Shown here piece after piece: positions 9,968 to 17,747 of a stretch of DNA of 34,018 nucleotides (position 1 is the stretch's first letter; every line of letters starts with the position of its first letter). Made by a program: the position numbers and the translations under genes. Source of the stretch: Thermoplasmata archaeon (GTDB taxonomy: Archaea > Thermoplasmatota > Thermoplasmata > RBG-16-68-12 > JAGMCJ01); contig JAGLRN010000038.1 of assembly GCA_023136265.1 (NCBI GenBank), positions 1 through 34,018 of the forward strand. The letters are read 5' to 3'. The notes below the pieces were generated by a model that was not told where the DNA came from, searched no databases, and saw only the letters and a program-made list of their open reading frames with translations.

Positions 9968-10041
9968 CCGAGGGGTGGTGTTTTCCTCTCGGGTGCATAC
10001 TGGGCTAGAAACCTTTATCTTGTCACAACCGAATGGAAGAT

Positions 10042-10181
10042 ACTGAGACGGGTAGCGGTAAGACCACTCAGCAATATGCACGCTGGGACAAAGGGTGTGC
10101 TCTAAATCTGAATTCGAAGGTGGCTCGCGTCAGGAATAACCCGGATCGCGCTGGATTCGGCGTTAACTGCCTGCCCGTCTC
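10042..10181 (+). ncRNA. Candidate structured ncRNA between aIF2 gamma and pelA
   Basis: The 276-bp gap has no convincing coding sequence but is highly structured. A perfect 8-bp closing helix pairs GAGACGGG (10045-10052) with CCCGTCTC (10174-10181). Inside it are a 6-bp hairpin, CTCAGC (10067-10072) with GCTGGG (10082-10087), and a second hairpin, CGCGTC (10126-10131) with GATCGCG (10144-10150, one bulged T). A TATA-like CTTTAT at 10013-10018 predicts transcription from about 10042, just before the closing helix. I do not recognise the family: it does not match 5S rRNA, a tRNA, or SRP/RNase P RNA as far as I can judge. It could instead be a long leader element of pelA. Confidence 0.4.
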
Positions 10182-10197
10182 GCCTTCTTCATTCCCG

Positions 10198-10205
10198 ATA
10201 AAAAG
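10198..10205 (+). promoter_or_regulatory. TATA-like box for pelA
   Basis: ATAAAAAG predicts a transcription start near 10228. A GAGG site at 10232-10235 lies eight bases before the pelA ATG at 10244. Confidence 0.4.
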
Positions 10206-10243
10206 AAATAGAGTTTTCTCATTCAAAGTCTGAGGAAAGCTGG

Positions 10244-11281
10244 ATGAAGGTCCTTTTCAGGGACGATAAGAAGGGCAACATCAAATTGCTCATTCAGACG
10301 ATGGACGATCTGTGGCATCTCTACAATCTGATCGAGGAGGGAGATCTAGTGGTGGCCACGACGTTCCGAAGGGATGACAAGTTGACAGACAAGCTGAGAC
10401 CGGAGAGAATGGACAAGAGAAGGGTCCGGCTCGGAATCCGTGTGGAGAAGCTGGAGTTCCATGACTTCTCGGACAGGCTCAGGATACGGGGGACCATCGA
10501 GACGGGCTCGGAGGAGATTGGTTCCTACCACACATTCAACGTTACTCTGAGGGACAACATCGGCATAGTGAAGAACTGGAAGGACTCGCAGCTGAGGAGG
10601 ATAGAGGACGCCGTCGCATCCACACTGCAACCTCTGATTACGTTCGTTTCGATGGACGACGAGTCGGCGCTCCTGGCGCAGATGCATCAGTACGCGATCA
10701 GGGAGATAGCCACGATTAGGGGCCCCGGATCCGGAAAGCAGTTCAAGAGTCCCGCCACGAAGGAGGACTACTTCTCCGAGATCCTCAACATGATCAAGTC
10801 TCTGGAGCAAACAGGCATCCTCATTGTTGTCGGTCCAGGCTTCACGAGGAAGGATTTCTTCGACTACGGCAAGAGGAAGTCGGCAGAGACCTTCGAGAAG
10901 TGCTACACAATCGTCACGGGTTCAGCCGGCATGGCGGGAATCCAGGAAGCCCTCAAGCGCGGCATGGGAGAGCAGGCGCTCCTCGACAGCAATATGGCCA
11001 TGGAGACGAGACTCGTTGAGGAGGTGCTTTCGGAGATCTCGAAGGAGGGGGCGTACGCCTATGGAGAGGAGGAGGTCTCCAAGGCCATTGACATGGGCGC
11101 GATCGAAACGTTGCTCGTCACGGAGGACTCGGTAAGGGACGAGCGGAGAGAGGCCCTGATGAAGCGGGCGGAGAGTGCCAAGGGCAAGGTCGTCATCGTC
11201 AGCAGCCGTCATGAGGCGGGAAAAAAGCTCCTCTCGCTCGGAGGCCTGGCCGCCCTCCTACGCTACAAGATCCAGCACTAG
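10244..11281 (+). CDS. pelA: mRNA surveillance protein Pelota (archaeal Dom34)
   Basis: Ribosome-rescue factor that resembles eRF1 in shape and acts with aEF1A/ABCE1 to release stalled ribosomes; 345 aa, full length. The Sm-like N-terminal domain is recognisable from MKVLFRDDKKGNIKLL and the DDLWHLYNLIEEGD segment. The central domain starts near the IRGPGSGKQ segment and contains IVVGPGFTRKDFF. The C-terminal eL30-like domain has KAIDMGAIETLLVTED and ends in GGLAALLRYKI. It lacks the GGQ loop of true release factors, as expected for Pelota. The gene ends in a 4-bp convergent overlap with the DUF99 gene. Confidence 0.97.
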   Translation: MKVLFRDDKKGNIKLLIQTMDDLWHLYNLIEEGDLVVATTFRRDDKLTDKLRPERMDKRRVRLGIRVEKLEFHDFSDRLRIRGTIETGSEEIGSYHTFNVTLRDNIGIVKNWKDSQLRRIEDAVASTLQPLITFVSMDDESALLAQMHQYAIREIATIRGPGSGKQFKSPATKEDYFSEILNMIKSLEQTGILIVVGPGFTRKDFFDYGKRKSAETFEKCYTIVTGSAGMAGIQEALKRGMGEQALLDSNMAMETRLVEEVLSEISKEGAYAYGEEEVSKAIDMGAIETLLVTEDSVRDERREALMKRAESAKGKVVIVSSRHEAGKKLLSLGGLAALLRYKIQH

Positions 11282-11850
11282 GCACGTCCGTACGACTCTC
11301 CGCGCTTGAACGCGGTTACGATCAGGTGTGCCACCCGGATGGGCTCGGGAAGAGCGCCTCTCACGGTCGACTTCCTTATCACGCTCTTCAATTCCGCGAA
11401 GCCGATGCCGACGTGCTGCACGTAGATGGGATTGTGCTCTGTCTCCACCTTCTTAATCTCGTTCTTCGTGATGAGCTCGAACCGTTCCTTCCAGTCATCG
11501 AACTTCTTCTCGAGTGCGATCCTGATTGATTCCATATCCGGGCGTTTCCTGCTGATGCTGGCGACCGGGATCCCGACATCCTCGCTCAGCTTGCTGATGT
11601 CCACCACGTTGAACCCGCCCAAAGCGATCCCGTCGAGGAATATCATCGAGATGTTCTCGCGGTATCTGGAAGCTCGCACCATTTCCGCCACGTTCCGCGT
11701 GGAGTTCCACCCGTCTACGTCGATCTCGGATTTCATCACCGCCTCGATGTAGTTGGGCGTTCGAACAAGTGCACCCACTATCTCAGCGCTCTCGTCCTCA
11801 AAACTGAACGGCGAATCGTCGATTCCCAGAATTCTGATGTGTTCCTTCAT
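11278..11850 (-). CDS. DUF99 (UPF0215) family protein
   Basis: 190-aa member of the archaeal DUF99/UPF0215 family, which is distantly related to endonuclease V-type RNase H folds. Family features are the N-terminal ILGIDDSPF, the FLDGIALGGFNVVD core motif, the SRKRPDMESIR segment and the GALPEPIRVAHLI C-terminus. The DD pair near residue 11 and the FLDG Asp resemble the acidic residues of endonuclease V, so nuclease activity is possible but I infer it only from fold relationship. It is the last gene of a minus-strand operon behind pth2 (1 bp gap) and overlaps the pelA stop by 4 bp. Confidence 0.9.
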   Translation of the reverse strand: MKEHIRILGIDDSPFSFEDESAEIVGALVRTPNYIEAVMKSEIDVDGWNSTRNVAEMVRASRYRENISMIFLDGIALGGFNVVDISKLSEDVGIPVASISRKRPDMESIRIALEKKFDDWKERFELITKNEIKKVETEHNPIYVQHVGIGFAELKSVIRKSTVRGALPEPIRVAHLIVTAFKRGESYGRA

Positions 11851-11851
11851 C

Positions 11852-12205
11852 CTACCACAGACTTAGGTGTCCGGTGACCCGGTCGATTACGGAATCAGGG
11901 GCGGGGCCCATTCCTAGACATGTCGCGGTTCCAGGAGTCACCTCCGTCAGACCTGCATCCTCGATTAAAGCGACCGTGATCTTCAACCGTGCCGCCTTTC
12001 TCTCCAGGTCGCGAAGCTCACTGAGGTCCCTTGCCCTGACGACGACTTTCTTTTGACCCTCTTTCATCCATTGAGAGAACCACCTCTTGTTCTTCTTCCG
12101 ACACTCAATCGAGCACTTGACCGCTGCATGGGCGACCTGCACAGCCATCTTCCCCCCAGAGAGCTTGAGGTCGTCTCTCACCGCAACGACGAGCTTGTGT
12201 TCCAT
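11852..12205 (-). CDS. pth2: Peptidyl-tRNA hydrolase, Pth2 type
   Basis: Frees tRNA from prematurely released peptidyl-tRNA; 117 aa, the usual size for the archaeal/eukaryal Pth2 family. Typical segments are the KLVVAVRDDLKLSGGKMAVQ start with conserved Gly-Lys and nearby Ala/His positions, QKKVVVRARD, LIEDAGLTEVTPGTATCLGMGP, and the terminal VTGHLSLW. The frame stays open upstream to 12571, but that extension is basic low-complexity sequence antisense-shadowing the membrane protein gene, so I start at the ATG at 12205. The gene sits 8 bp behind the DUF1616-like gene in the same operon. Confidence 0.95.
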   Translation of the reverse strand: MEHKLVVAVRDDLKLSGGKMAVQVAHAAVKCSIECRKKNKRWFSQWMKEGQKKVVVRARDLSELRDLERKAARLKITVALIEDAGLTEVTPGTATCLGMGPAPDSVIDRVTGHLSLW

Positions 12206-12213
12206 CGATTGCC

Positions 12214-12813
12214 TCAGTATAGCTCCCGGGCCCTCTGCTCCTCTATCTTCCTGAGCTTGACGTCCACTTGTTTCAGCTCTTCCATTGCCCGATCCTTCTT
12301 CTTCAGATAGCTCTCCCTGATCTTTCCCGTGCTCTGCCTTATCCTCCTCTCGTAGTCCTTTATCCTCAATCTCAACTCCTCGCGAGTTCTTGCGAGGTTT
12401 CTGAGCTTCTCGACGACTTCCCTTTCCTCTTTCACATCGACGAGCACGGACTGTGGTTCTCGCTTCGGCTGTCTGAGCAGACTCGGGTGCAGCCTCCCCA
12501 TGAAGGGGTAGGCCCCCCGAAGCCAGCCAAGGAGGAAGAGGAGAATCGAGAGCGTCACAAGGATAGCCCATAGATTCGAATCCGTGACAAAGCCTTTGCC
12601 CGATTCCTGGGTTATCCCGAAGTCCTGTGTCAACGAGTTGAGCACGAACCCCACAGCAACAGCGATAACAACACTCATCACTATACCGAGAGTGATTCTG
12701 TACAGAAGGTCATACTCCCTGTCCAGCTCGCCCTTTCGCGGGAATATGGTGTTGACCAGGAGAAAGCCAGGCAAGAAGAATATGAACAGGATGGCAAGAA
12801 TTGCTTCAATCAT
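12214..12813 (-). CDS. DUF1616-like membrane protein with C-terminal coiled coil
   Basis: 199-aa membrane protein. Three hydrophobic segments are visible: AILAILFIFFLPGFLLVN (about 3-20), the stretch around GIVMSVVIAVAVGFVLN (about 48-64), and WAILVTLSILLFLLGW (about 82-97). The pattern FLPGFLLVNTIFPRKGELD matches the N-terminus of archaeal DUF1616 proteins, whose function is unknown. From about residue 120 the protein becomes a charged, probably cytoplasmic coiled coil rich in Glu, Lys and Arg. It heads the operon with pth2 and DUF99. A TATA-like TTAAATAG near 12838-12845 fits a leaderless start at 12813. Confidence 0.8.
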   Translation of the reverse strand: MIEAILAILFIFFLPGFLLVNTIFPRKGELDREYDLLYRITLGIVMSVVIAVAVGFVLNSLTQDFGITQESGKGFVTDSNLWAILVTLSILLFLLGWLRGAYPFMGRLHPSLLRQPKREPQSVLVDVKEEREVVEKLRNLARTREELRLRIKDYERRIRQSTGKIRESYLKKKDRAMEELKQVDVKLRKIEEQRARELY

Positions 12814-12968
12814 TTGTCGTTGAAAGACGGGTAGACCTATTTAAGATTTGGGAACTCGCCCCAACAATCTGGCACGGGTTCTCCGAGTGCACATCACTGG
12901 CGAAGACGCACGGAGAAGCGCGGACCTGTTCTCTAATCGTACGGAAAAACGCGAGAGCACAAGGGAAG

Positions 12969-13616
12969 CTACGCCGCTTCTTCCACCGAGGACGTTCCGC
13001 GAGACTGTTCTGCGGGTGCGACGGCGGTTTCCTCAGCCTGAGCGGCCTTGCTAGGGGCGAGCTTCTCGACGATGTATTTTTCGGCGAGGGCGTAGAAGGC
13101 CCTCTCAACATTCCTTCCTGTCCTGGCGCTGGTCAGGCTGTGTCCCGTATCGTACTTCTTCGCCAAGGCGGCAATCTCAGCCTCGTCCATTTTCAGCTGA
13201 TGCTTGAGATCCCACTTGTTGCCGAGGATTCGAACGGGAACTTTTCCGGTGACCTTGTACACAGAATCGATCCAGTAGTTCAGATTCTCGAGGGTTTCCT
13301 CCCTCGTGACGTCGCAGATCGCCAACACAGCTCGGGTACCGTGGAAGTAAGCTTCATTGAGGAGTTCCCTGAACCCCTTCTGTCCCATTATGTCCCAAAT
13401 CACCATGTCTATCTGGACCATTCCCCTGCCACGAGGGTTCGCCAACGTGAACTGCTTCTTCATTATCTGCGTGCCTATGGTTGGAACGTAGGCAGACCTG
13501 AAGCGATTGTGAACGAACCGCTCCGCGAGGCTCGTCTTGCCAACAGCGAAGTCGCCAACAAAACACACCTTCATCTTAACTGGCCGTTCGAACTCAACGG
13601 AGGGGATTTCTTCCAT
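12969..13616 (-). CDS. Ras/Rab-like small GTPase
   Basis: 215-aa small GTPase with a complete set of Ras-superfamily motifs: P-loop GDFAVGKT (21-28), switch I Thr in PTIGTQ (T46), switch II DIMGQ (75-79) including the Gln equivalent to Ras Q61, NKWD (133-136) and TSA (162-164). About 45 C-terminal residues are Ala/Glu-rich and disordered. There is no C-terminal cysteine, so it is not prenylated in the eukaryotic manner. Archaeal Ras-like GTPases are known but their roles are poorly defined. It is transcribed alone, away from the AOR gene. A possible TATA element (minus strand TAGTTTTTTAGG near 13640-13651) lies about 30 bp upstream. Internal start MKVCF at residue 15 is an alternative. Confidence 0.92.
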   Translation of the reverse strand: MEEIPSVEFERPVKMKVCFVGDFAVGKTSLAERFVHNRFRSAYVPTIGTQIMKKQFTLANPRGRGMVQIDMVIWDIMGQKGFRELLNEAYFHGTRAVLAICDVTREETLENLNYWIDSVYKVTGKVPVRILGNKWDLKHQLKMDEAEIAALAKKYDTGHSLTSARTGRNVERAFYALAEKYIVEKLAPSKAAQAEETAVAPAEQSRGTSSVEEAA

Positions 13617-13730
13617 CAGAAACTATCCACTACTCAACGCCTAAAAAACTATTCCTCTGCCATTATCAGGATTGATATCGCACTGCCGCCGGAGAAACGT
13701 GGAAATATCGTGTTCTCTTTCTAGCTTGCC

Positions 13731-15503
13731 ATGGGAAATCTGTACGGTTACTGGGGGAAGCTCGCGAGGATCGATCTGTCTAGGAGGGATGTCGCCTACG
13801 AGGACCTCACTGACGAGGCCATCGAGAAGTTCCTTGGTGCAAAGGGTCTGGCGGCCCACTACATCTGCACGGAACTGGAGCAAGGGATTTCCCCGCTCTC
13901 CTCCGACAACAAGATCGCTATCACAGCTGGTCCTTTCCAGGGAACCGTCGTACCCAGCTCCGGGAGGTTCTGCACCGCCGCGAAATCACCGATGACCGGC
14001 ATCTTCCTGGATACGTACGCAGGTGGCAACTTCGGCCATGCGCTCAGGAAATCGGGTTTCGACCTCGTCTTGGTAGAGGGGGCTTCGGAACACCCCGCCT
14101 ACATCGTGCTGGAAAACGGAGAAGCGCACATCAAAGACGCTCGTGACCTCTGGGGCCTCGAAACGGACAGAGCGGAGCGGGAACTCAAGTCAGTGGAAGG
14201 AGAGAATGCCCATTGCGTTACGATAGGCCCAGCGGGTGAGAATCTGGTTCTCTTCTCCTGCCTCATTAGCGACACCAGGCGGGCCTCAGGGAGAGGTGGC
14301 CTGGGGGCAGTCTTCGGCTCCAAGAATCTCAAGGCGGTCGTCGCGAAGGGTGGCCTCGAAGTCCCTGTGCATGACCCGAAGAAGTTGAGGGAGGTTGTCA
14401 GAGAGTTCAATGCCAATGTTCGGAAGGATAGAGAGGAGGGGCAGTCATTCTACAAGCATGGGACATCCGGGATATTGGAGGGCGCGAGCGAAAGGGACAG
14501 GCTTCCCACAAGAAACTACCAGGAGGCTCAGTTCGAGCATGCCTCGGACATATCAGGAGAGGCCATACACAAAGAGTATGATGTCAAGCCGGAGCCTTGC
14601 TGTCCGTGTCCCATAGCCTGTCCAGCAACACTCGATGACAAGTGTGATAGACCAGAGTACGAAACGCTTGCCATGCTCGGTTCCAACACCGGGAACAAAG
14701 ACCTGCAGGCAATCGTGGAGGTGAATACGCTCTGCAATCGGCTAGGCCTTGACACGATCTCGACCGGCGGAGTGCTCGGGTTCGCGATGGAGTGCAGTCA
14801 GAAAGGCATCATAGAAGAGGATATCGAGTTCGGCAAACCTGAGCAATTGAGGGAGCTGATACGCAAGATCGCGTACAAGGAGGGAATAGGCGACCTGCTG
14901 GCGAACGGAGTCCGGAAGGCGTCAGAGGAGCTGGGCAAGGAGGCAGAGCGGATTGCCGTGCATGTGAAGGGTCTGGAAATCCCGGCCTGGGACCCTCGCG
15001 GGAAGCTGGGTCACGGTCTCGCCTACATGACGGCCGATATAGGCGGGTCGCATCTTCGTGATTTCTACTCGGAGAGGGGAATACCGGATGAGAGCGCCCT
15101 TGATGTCGTCGAGAAAGTCATCGACGGACAGAACTTCACTGTGGAACGTGACAACTACATAATATGCGCCTTTGCGACGGAGAAGATGACATCCGATATG
15201 AGAAGGAGAGCCTGCGAGGCCATAACAGGTTCGCCGATGTCCGAGCATGGGCTGAACGAGGTCTCGGAGAGAGTGTGGACTCTGATCAGGATGTTCAGTG
15301 TTCGAGAAGGCCTCACAAGAGCCCAGGACATTCTCCCTCACAGGTTCCTGAGAGATGCCCTGCCAACAGGTGTAGCAAAGGGTTGCACGGCCTTCGTTTC
15401 GGACGAGGACATGAATCTCGTTCTGGACAGGTACTATGAGATGAGAGGCTGGGACAGCAACGGAGTTCCTACGCCAGAGACGCTGGACAAGCTCGGCATT
15501 TGA
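13731..15503 (+). CDS. aor: Aldehyde ferredoxin oxidoreductase family (tungsten-type) enzyme
   Basis: Tungstopterin enzyme family that oxidises aldehydes to acids using ferredoxin; 590 aa against about 605 for characterised AORs. The [4Fe-4S] ligands are visible as C290-x2-C293-x3-C297 (inside CCPCPIACP) with a fourth, C479, in NYIICAF. The pterin-binding signature GRGGLGAVFGSKNLKAV (187-203) is intact, and the N-terminal YWGKLARIDL is typical. The exact substrate (general aldehyde, formaldehyde, glyceraldehyde-3-phosphate or another) cannot be told. The gene is monocistronic, and a GGAAATATCG element at 13701-13710 would give a leaderless ATG. Confidence 0.93.
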   Translation: MGNLYGYWGKLARIDLSRRDVAYEDLTDEAIEKFLGAKGLAAHYICTELEQGISPLSSDNKIAITAGPFQGTVVPSSGRFCTAAKSPMTGIFLDTYAGGNFGHALRKSGFDLVLVEGASEHPAYIVLENGEAHIKDARDLWGLETDRAERELKSVEGENAHCVTIGPAGENLVLFSCLISDTRRASGRGGLGAVFGSKNLKAVVAKGGLEVPVHDPKKLREVVREFNANVRKDREEGQSFYKHGTSGILEGASERDRLPTRNYQEAQFEHASDISGEAIHKEYDVKPEPCCPCPIACPATLDDKCDRPEYETLAMLGSNTGNKDLQAIVEVNTLCNRLGLDTISTGGVLGFAMECSQKGIIEEDIEFGKPEQLRELIRKIAYKEGIGDLLANGVRKASEELGKEAERIAVHVKGLEIPAWDPRGKLGHGLAYMTADIGGSHLRDFYSERGIPDESALDVVEKVIDGQNFTVERDNYIICAFATEKMTSDMRRRACEAITGSPMSEHGLNEVSERVWTLIRMFSVREGLTRAQDILPHRFLRDALPTGVAKGCTAFVSDEDMNLVLDRYYEMRGWDSNGVPTPETLDKLGI

Positions 15504-15771
15504 ATGACCACAATCCACGAACTGAGTTTTGGGGCAAGTCTGAGGACACGGCTCGTGGGAACCTTCAACGGAAACGGATTGATAATCTGCTAACAAAGCT
15601 CCAGTATTCCTCCCAGTATTGGGCAGTATCACGGTGCTGTTTCTGCAGAGCTGACTTCCGAACAAAAGGACGATATAGCTGATATCACATTGTGCTTCCA
15701 GTCTCAGAGGCAGTGGCTAAGACATCGCGGATGCGCTCTGACTGAGTGAGACCGTTAGTGGAGGTGCGATC

Positions 15772-16563
15772 TTGTATGTCGGCATAGATATTGGAGGGAG
15801 AGAAGGTAGGACGACTAAGATTGCGCTCTTGCAGAGTGGGCACGGTCATCTCACGATCACGGCCATTCACGAAGTCCCACCGAGAGGTGATGATTTCATT
15901 GTCAACTTCCTGGTCGAGAGGAGAGATGTGGCGAAAGGGGTCGGCATCGATTCTCCGTTTGACCTGCCCCCGTGCCTTAGGTGTGGAGATGCTGACTGTC
16001 CTGGCCTGGAGACCTGCCCATCGGGTGAGACCAAGATGATAGTCGATTCCGGCAGAAACCCATACGCGGAGAGACTGACGGAGATATTCGTATCCAATGC
16101 ACTGGATGAGGTTCGCCCGATGCAGACCATGGCGCTGGGACAGATCGTGGCAAGGACCATGTACTTGCTCAAAAGACTAAGAAGCGAAGGGTTCCCAACC
16201 GTGAGAGTCAGGGAGGTGTATCCCAAAGCTTCGCTTTTCGCATTCAGGCGGGCTCTGAAACTGCCACAAGAGGACTTCGATCGAGCAATGAGGAAGTACA
16301 AGAAGACTGAGGGTCAAGAGGCAAGGGCCTACATTGTCGATTCCCTTTCTCCGATCATCGATTTCTCCTCATTCGGAGAGGAATGCGAGGAATCCCATGA
16401 CAAGCTCGATGCCGCCGTCGCTGGGCTAAGCGCCTACTTCGCCGTGCACAATCTATCTCTGCCAAGACCAGAGGAGTTGCCGTCCGAAGCAGATTGGATC
16501 GAGATTCCAGATTGGACTAGGATCGTCCCGAGCTTCCGGGCCATAGCCCTCAAAAAGAGTTAA
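15772..16563 (+). CDS. DUF429 family protein with cysteine-rich insert
   Basis: 263-aa protein with the DUF429 pattern: MYVGIDIGG at the start, GIGVDSPFD-like GIDSPFDLPP in the middle, REVYPKASLFAF, and a C-terminal HDKLDAAVAGLSAYFA segment. DUF429 has an RNase H-like fold, and the acidic residues at D6, D79 and D214 or so would sit in the equivalent active site; no activity is established. An unusual insert, CLRCGDADCPGLETC, right after the second motif could bind zinc or a cluster. The start is a TTG with a very strong GGAGGTG site at 15760-15766, five bases upstream. The 268 bp before it contain no gene that I can see. Confidence 0.85.
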   Translation: MYVGIDIGGREGRTTKIALLQSGHGHLTITAIHEVPPRGDDFIVNFLVERRDVAKGVGIDSPFDLPPCLRCGDADCPGLETCPSGETKMIVDSGRNPYAERLTEIFVSNALDEVRPMQTMALGQIVARTMYLLKRLRSEGFPTVRVREVYPKASLFAFRRALKLPQEDFDRAMRKYKKTEGQEARAYIVDSLSPIIDFSSFGEECEESHDKLDAAVAGLSAYFAVHNLSLPRPEELPSEADWIEIPDWTRIVPSFRAIALKKS

Positions 16564-16586
16564 TAGACTCGTTCCGATTCGGCTTC

Positions 16587-16934
16587 ATGCAGGACGGTAC
16601 AACGACGGTAGAATCGCTCAAGAACAGAGTCGGCGAATTCATTGCCAGAAGAGAGTGGCAGAAGTATCACAATCCGAAGGACCTGGCGATTTCCCTGTCC
16701 TTGGAATCTGCGGAGCTTCTCGAAATCTTTCAGTGGAGGGACGAACAGGAAGTAGACAAAGAGATGTCGGAGCTCAGAGGAGGTATCGAAGAGGAACTCG
16801 CTGATATCGCGATCTACGTGCTCAGTTTCTGCATTGCCCTGGACATCGACCTTTCAAGGATTATCATAGACAAGGTCAAGAGGAACGAGGAGAAGTACCC
16901 GGCCGACGTGTACAAAGGCAAGGCTTCCCTATGA
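16587..16934 (+). CDS. MazG-like nucleotide pyrophosphohydrolase
   Basis: 115-aa all-alpha NTP pyrophosphatase of the short MazG/RS21-C6 (dCTPase) type. It probably removes non-canonical nucleoside triphosphates as a house-cleaning enzyme. The metal-binding pattern is visible: ESAELLEIFQW with E38 and E42 or so, followed by EEELADIAIYVL with the E-x-x-D pair. KRNEEKYP near the C-terminus is also a family hallmark. A TATA-like GTTAATAGA around 16560-16568 would yield a leaderless message beginning at the ATG. Its 3' end overlaps the convergent radical SAM gene by 6 bp. Confidence 0.9.
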   Translation: MQDGTTTVESLKNRVGEFIARREWQKYHNPKDLAISLSLESAELLEIFQWRDEQEVDKEMSELRGGIEEELADIAIYVLSFCIALDIDLSRIIIDKVKRNEEKYPADVYKGKASL

Positions 16935-17747
16935 TTTTTCTCGAAGCGTGTCTTTGAACGCAACATACCTCCTGGTCAGTGGGAATTCTGTTGTCCAACC
17001 AGCGAACTCCAGCCTTTTGAGTGTGGTATCGTATGGATCCACAACCTCCTCTTCCAGGTTGGCGAAAAGGACCGGATCAATCTCCGCGAGTCGCTCAGCA
17101 AGTGCCACACGTTCATCCGACGACATGAAGCGTGGATCGGCCGACATTGATGCGACGTGGAATCTCGCACCGGAGTCTAGGAGGTTCTTGACAGCCTGGA
17201 ATGGAATCTCAAAGGCATCCTTCCTTGCTCCTGTTTTCGCCTCGAAATCCTCTGGAGTCCCAGCTTTCAGGGAAAGACGAACATAGACCTTCTCGTGGGA
17301 ACAGACGTTCTCGACATAGCTCTTGTCGATGCCAAATGCAACACCGTTCGTTTCCAGGATGAATGTGTCGAAATCGGAATCTTCTACGAGCTCAAGAAGG
17401 CCCAGAAGATGCTCCCTTCCCAGAGTGGGCTCTGCCCCGGAAAGCCTAGCCTTCTCAATCCCCGCTTTGCTCGCCGCCGCCGCTAGGTTTTCGAAGGCTT
17501 CTTGGGGTGTGTAGAAGTCACCCAATCTCTCGGGGTAGTCCCGGGACCAGTCGACCCAGCAGAAGACGCACCTCAAAGAACATCCTACCGTATAGCCAGT
17601 TGATATTCCTCCGTACACGCCCACCACGTAGAAGTCAGTGTACTTGCGCTCGTCTCCCCTGCAGACTATTGCCTCTGTCCCCTTCACCAGCTCAACAGGG
17701 TCGAAAGGAATCCAGTTCTCCGCAACGTATCTAGGATATTCTCTCAA
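16929..17747 (-). CDS. Radical SAM protein of unknown function
   Basis: 272-aa radical SAM enzyme with the cluster motif C56-x3-C60-x2-C63 (GCSLRCVFCWVDW) and an SGAEPTLG segment in place of the usual GGEP. The remainder looks like a single TIM-barrel core without an added auxiliary-cluster domain. The family resembles radical SAM proteins of the activase type, but I cannot name a substrate. Its ATG overlaps the stop of the PflX-like gene by 4 bp (ATGA), so the two are almost certainly translated together. The WVDWSRDYPE stretch after the cluster could aid family searches. Confidence 0.85.
   Translation of the reverse strand: MREYPRYVAENWIPFDPVELVKGTEAIVCRGDERKYTDFYVVGVYGGISTGYTVGCSLRCVFCWVDWSRDYPERLGDFYTPQEAFENLAAAASKAGIEKARLSGAEPTLGREHLLGLLELVEDSDFDTFILETNGVAFGIDKSYVENVCSHEKVYVRLSLKAGTPEDFEAKTGARKDAFEIPFQAVKNLLDSGARFHVASMSADPRFMSSDERVALAERLAEIDPVLFANLEEEVVDPYDTTLKRLEFAGWTTEFPLTRRYVAFKDTLREKS

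Noticed and set aside
10042-10181. Idea that the structured RNA before pelA is an intron-containing tRNA
   Set aside because: There is no T-arm with a TTCGAAT-type loop next to the closing helix and no recognisable anticodon arm or D-arm.
10033-10233. 66-aa plus-strand open frame before pelA
   Set aside because: No recognisable motif. The start codon would lie upstream of the transcription start predicted by the TATA element, and RNA-like helices occupy the same bases.
12206-12571. Long N-terminal extension of Pth2
   Set aside because: Low-complexity Arg/Glu sequence overlapping the membrane-protein gene in another frame; the ATG at 12205 gives the normal Pth2 length.
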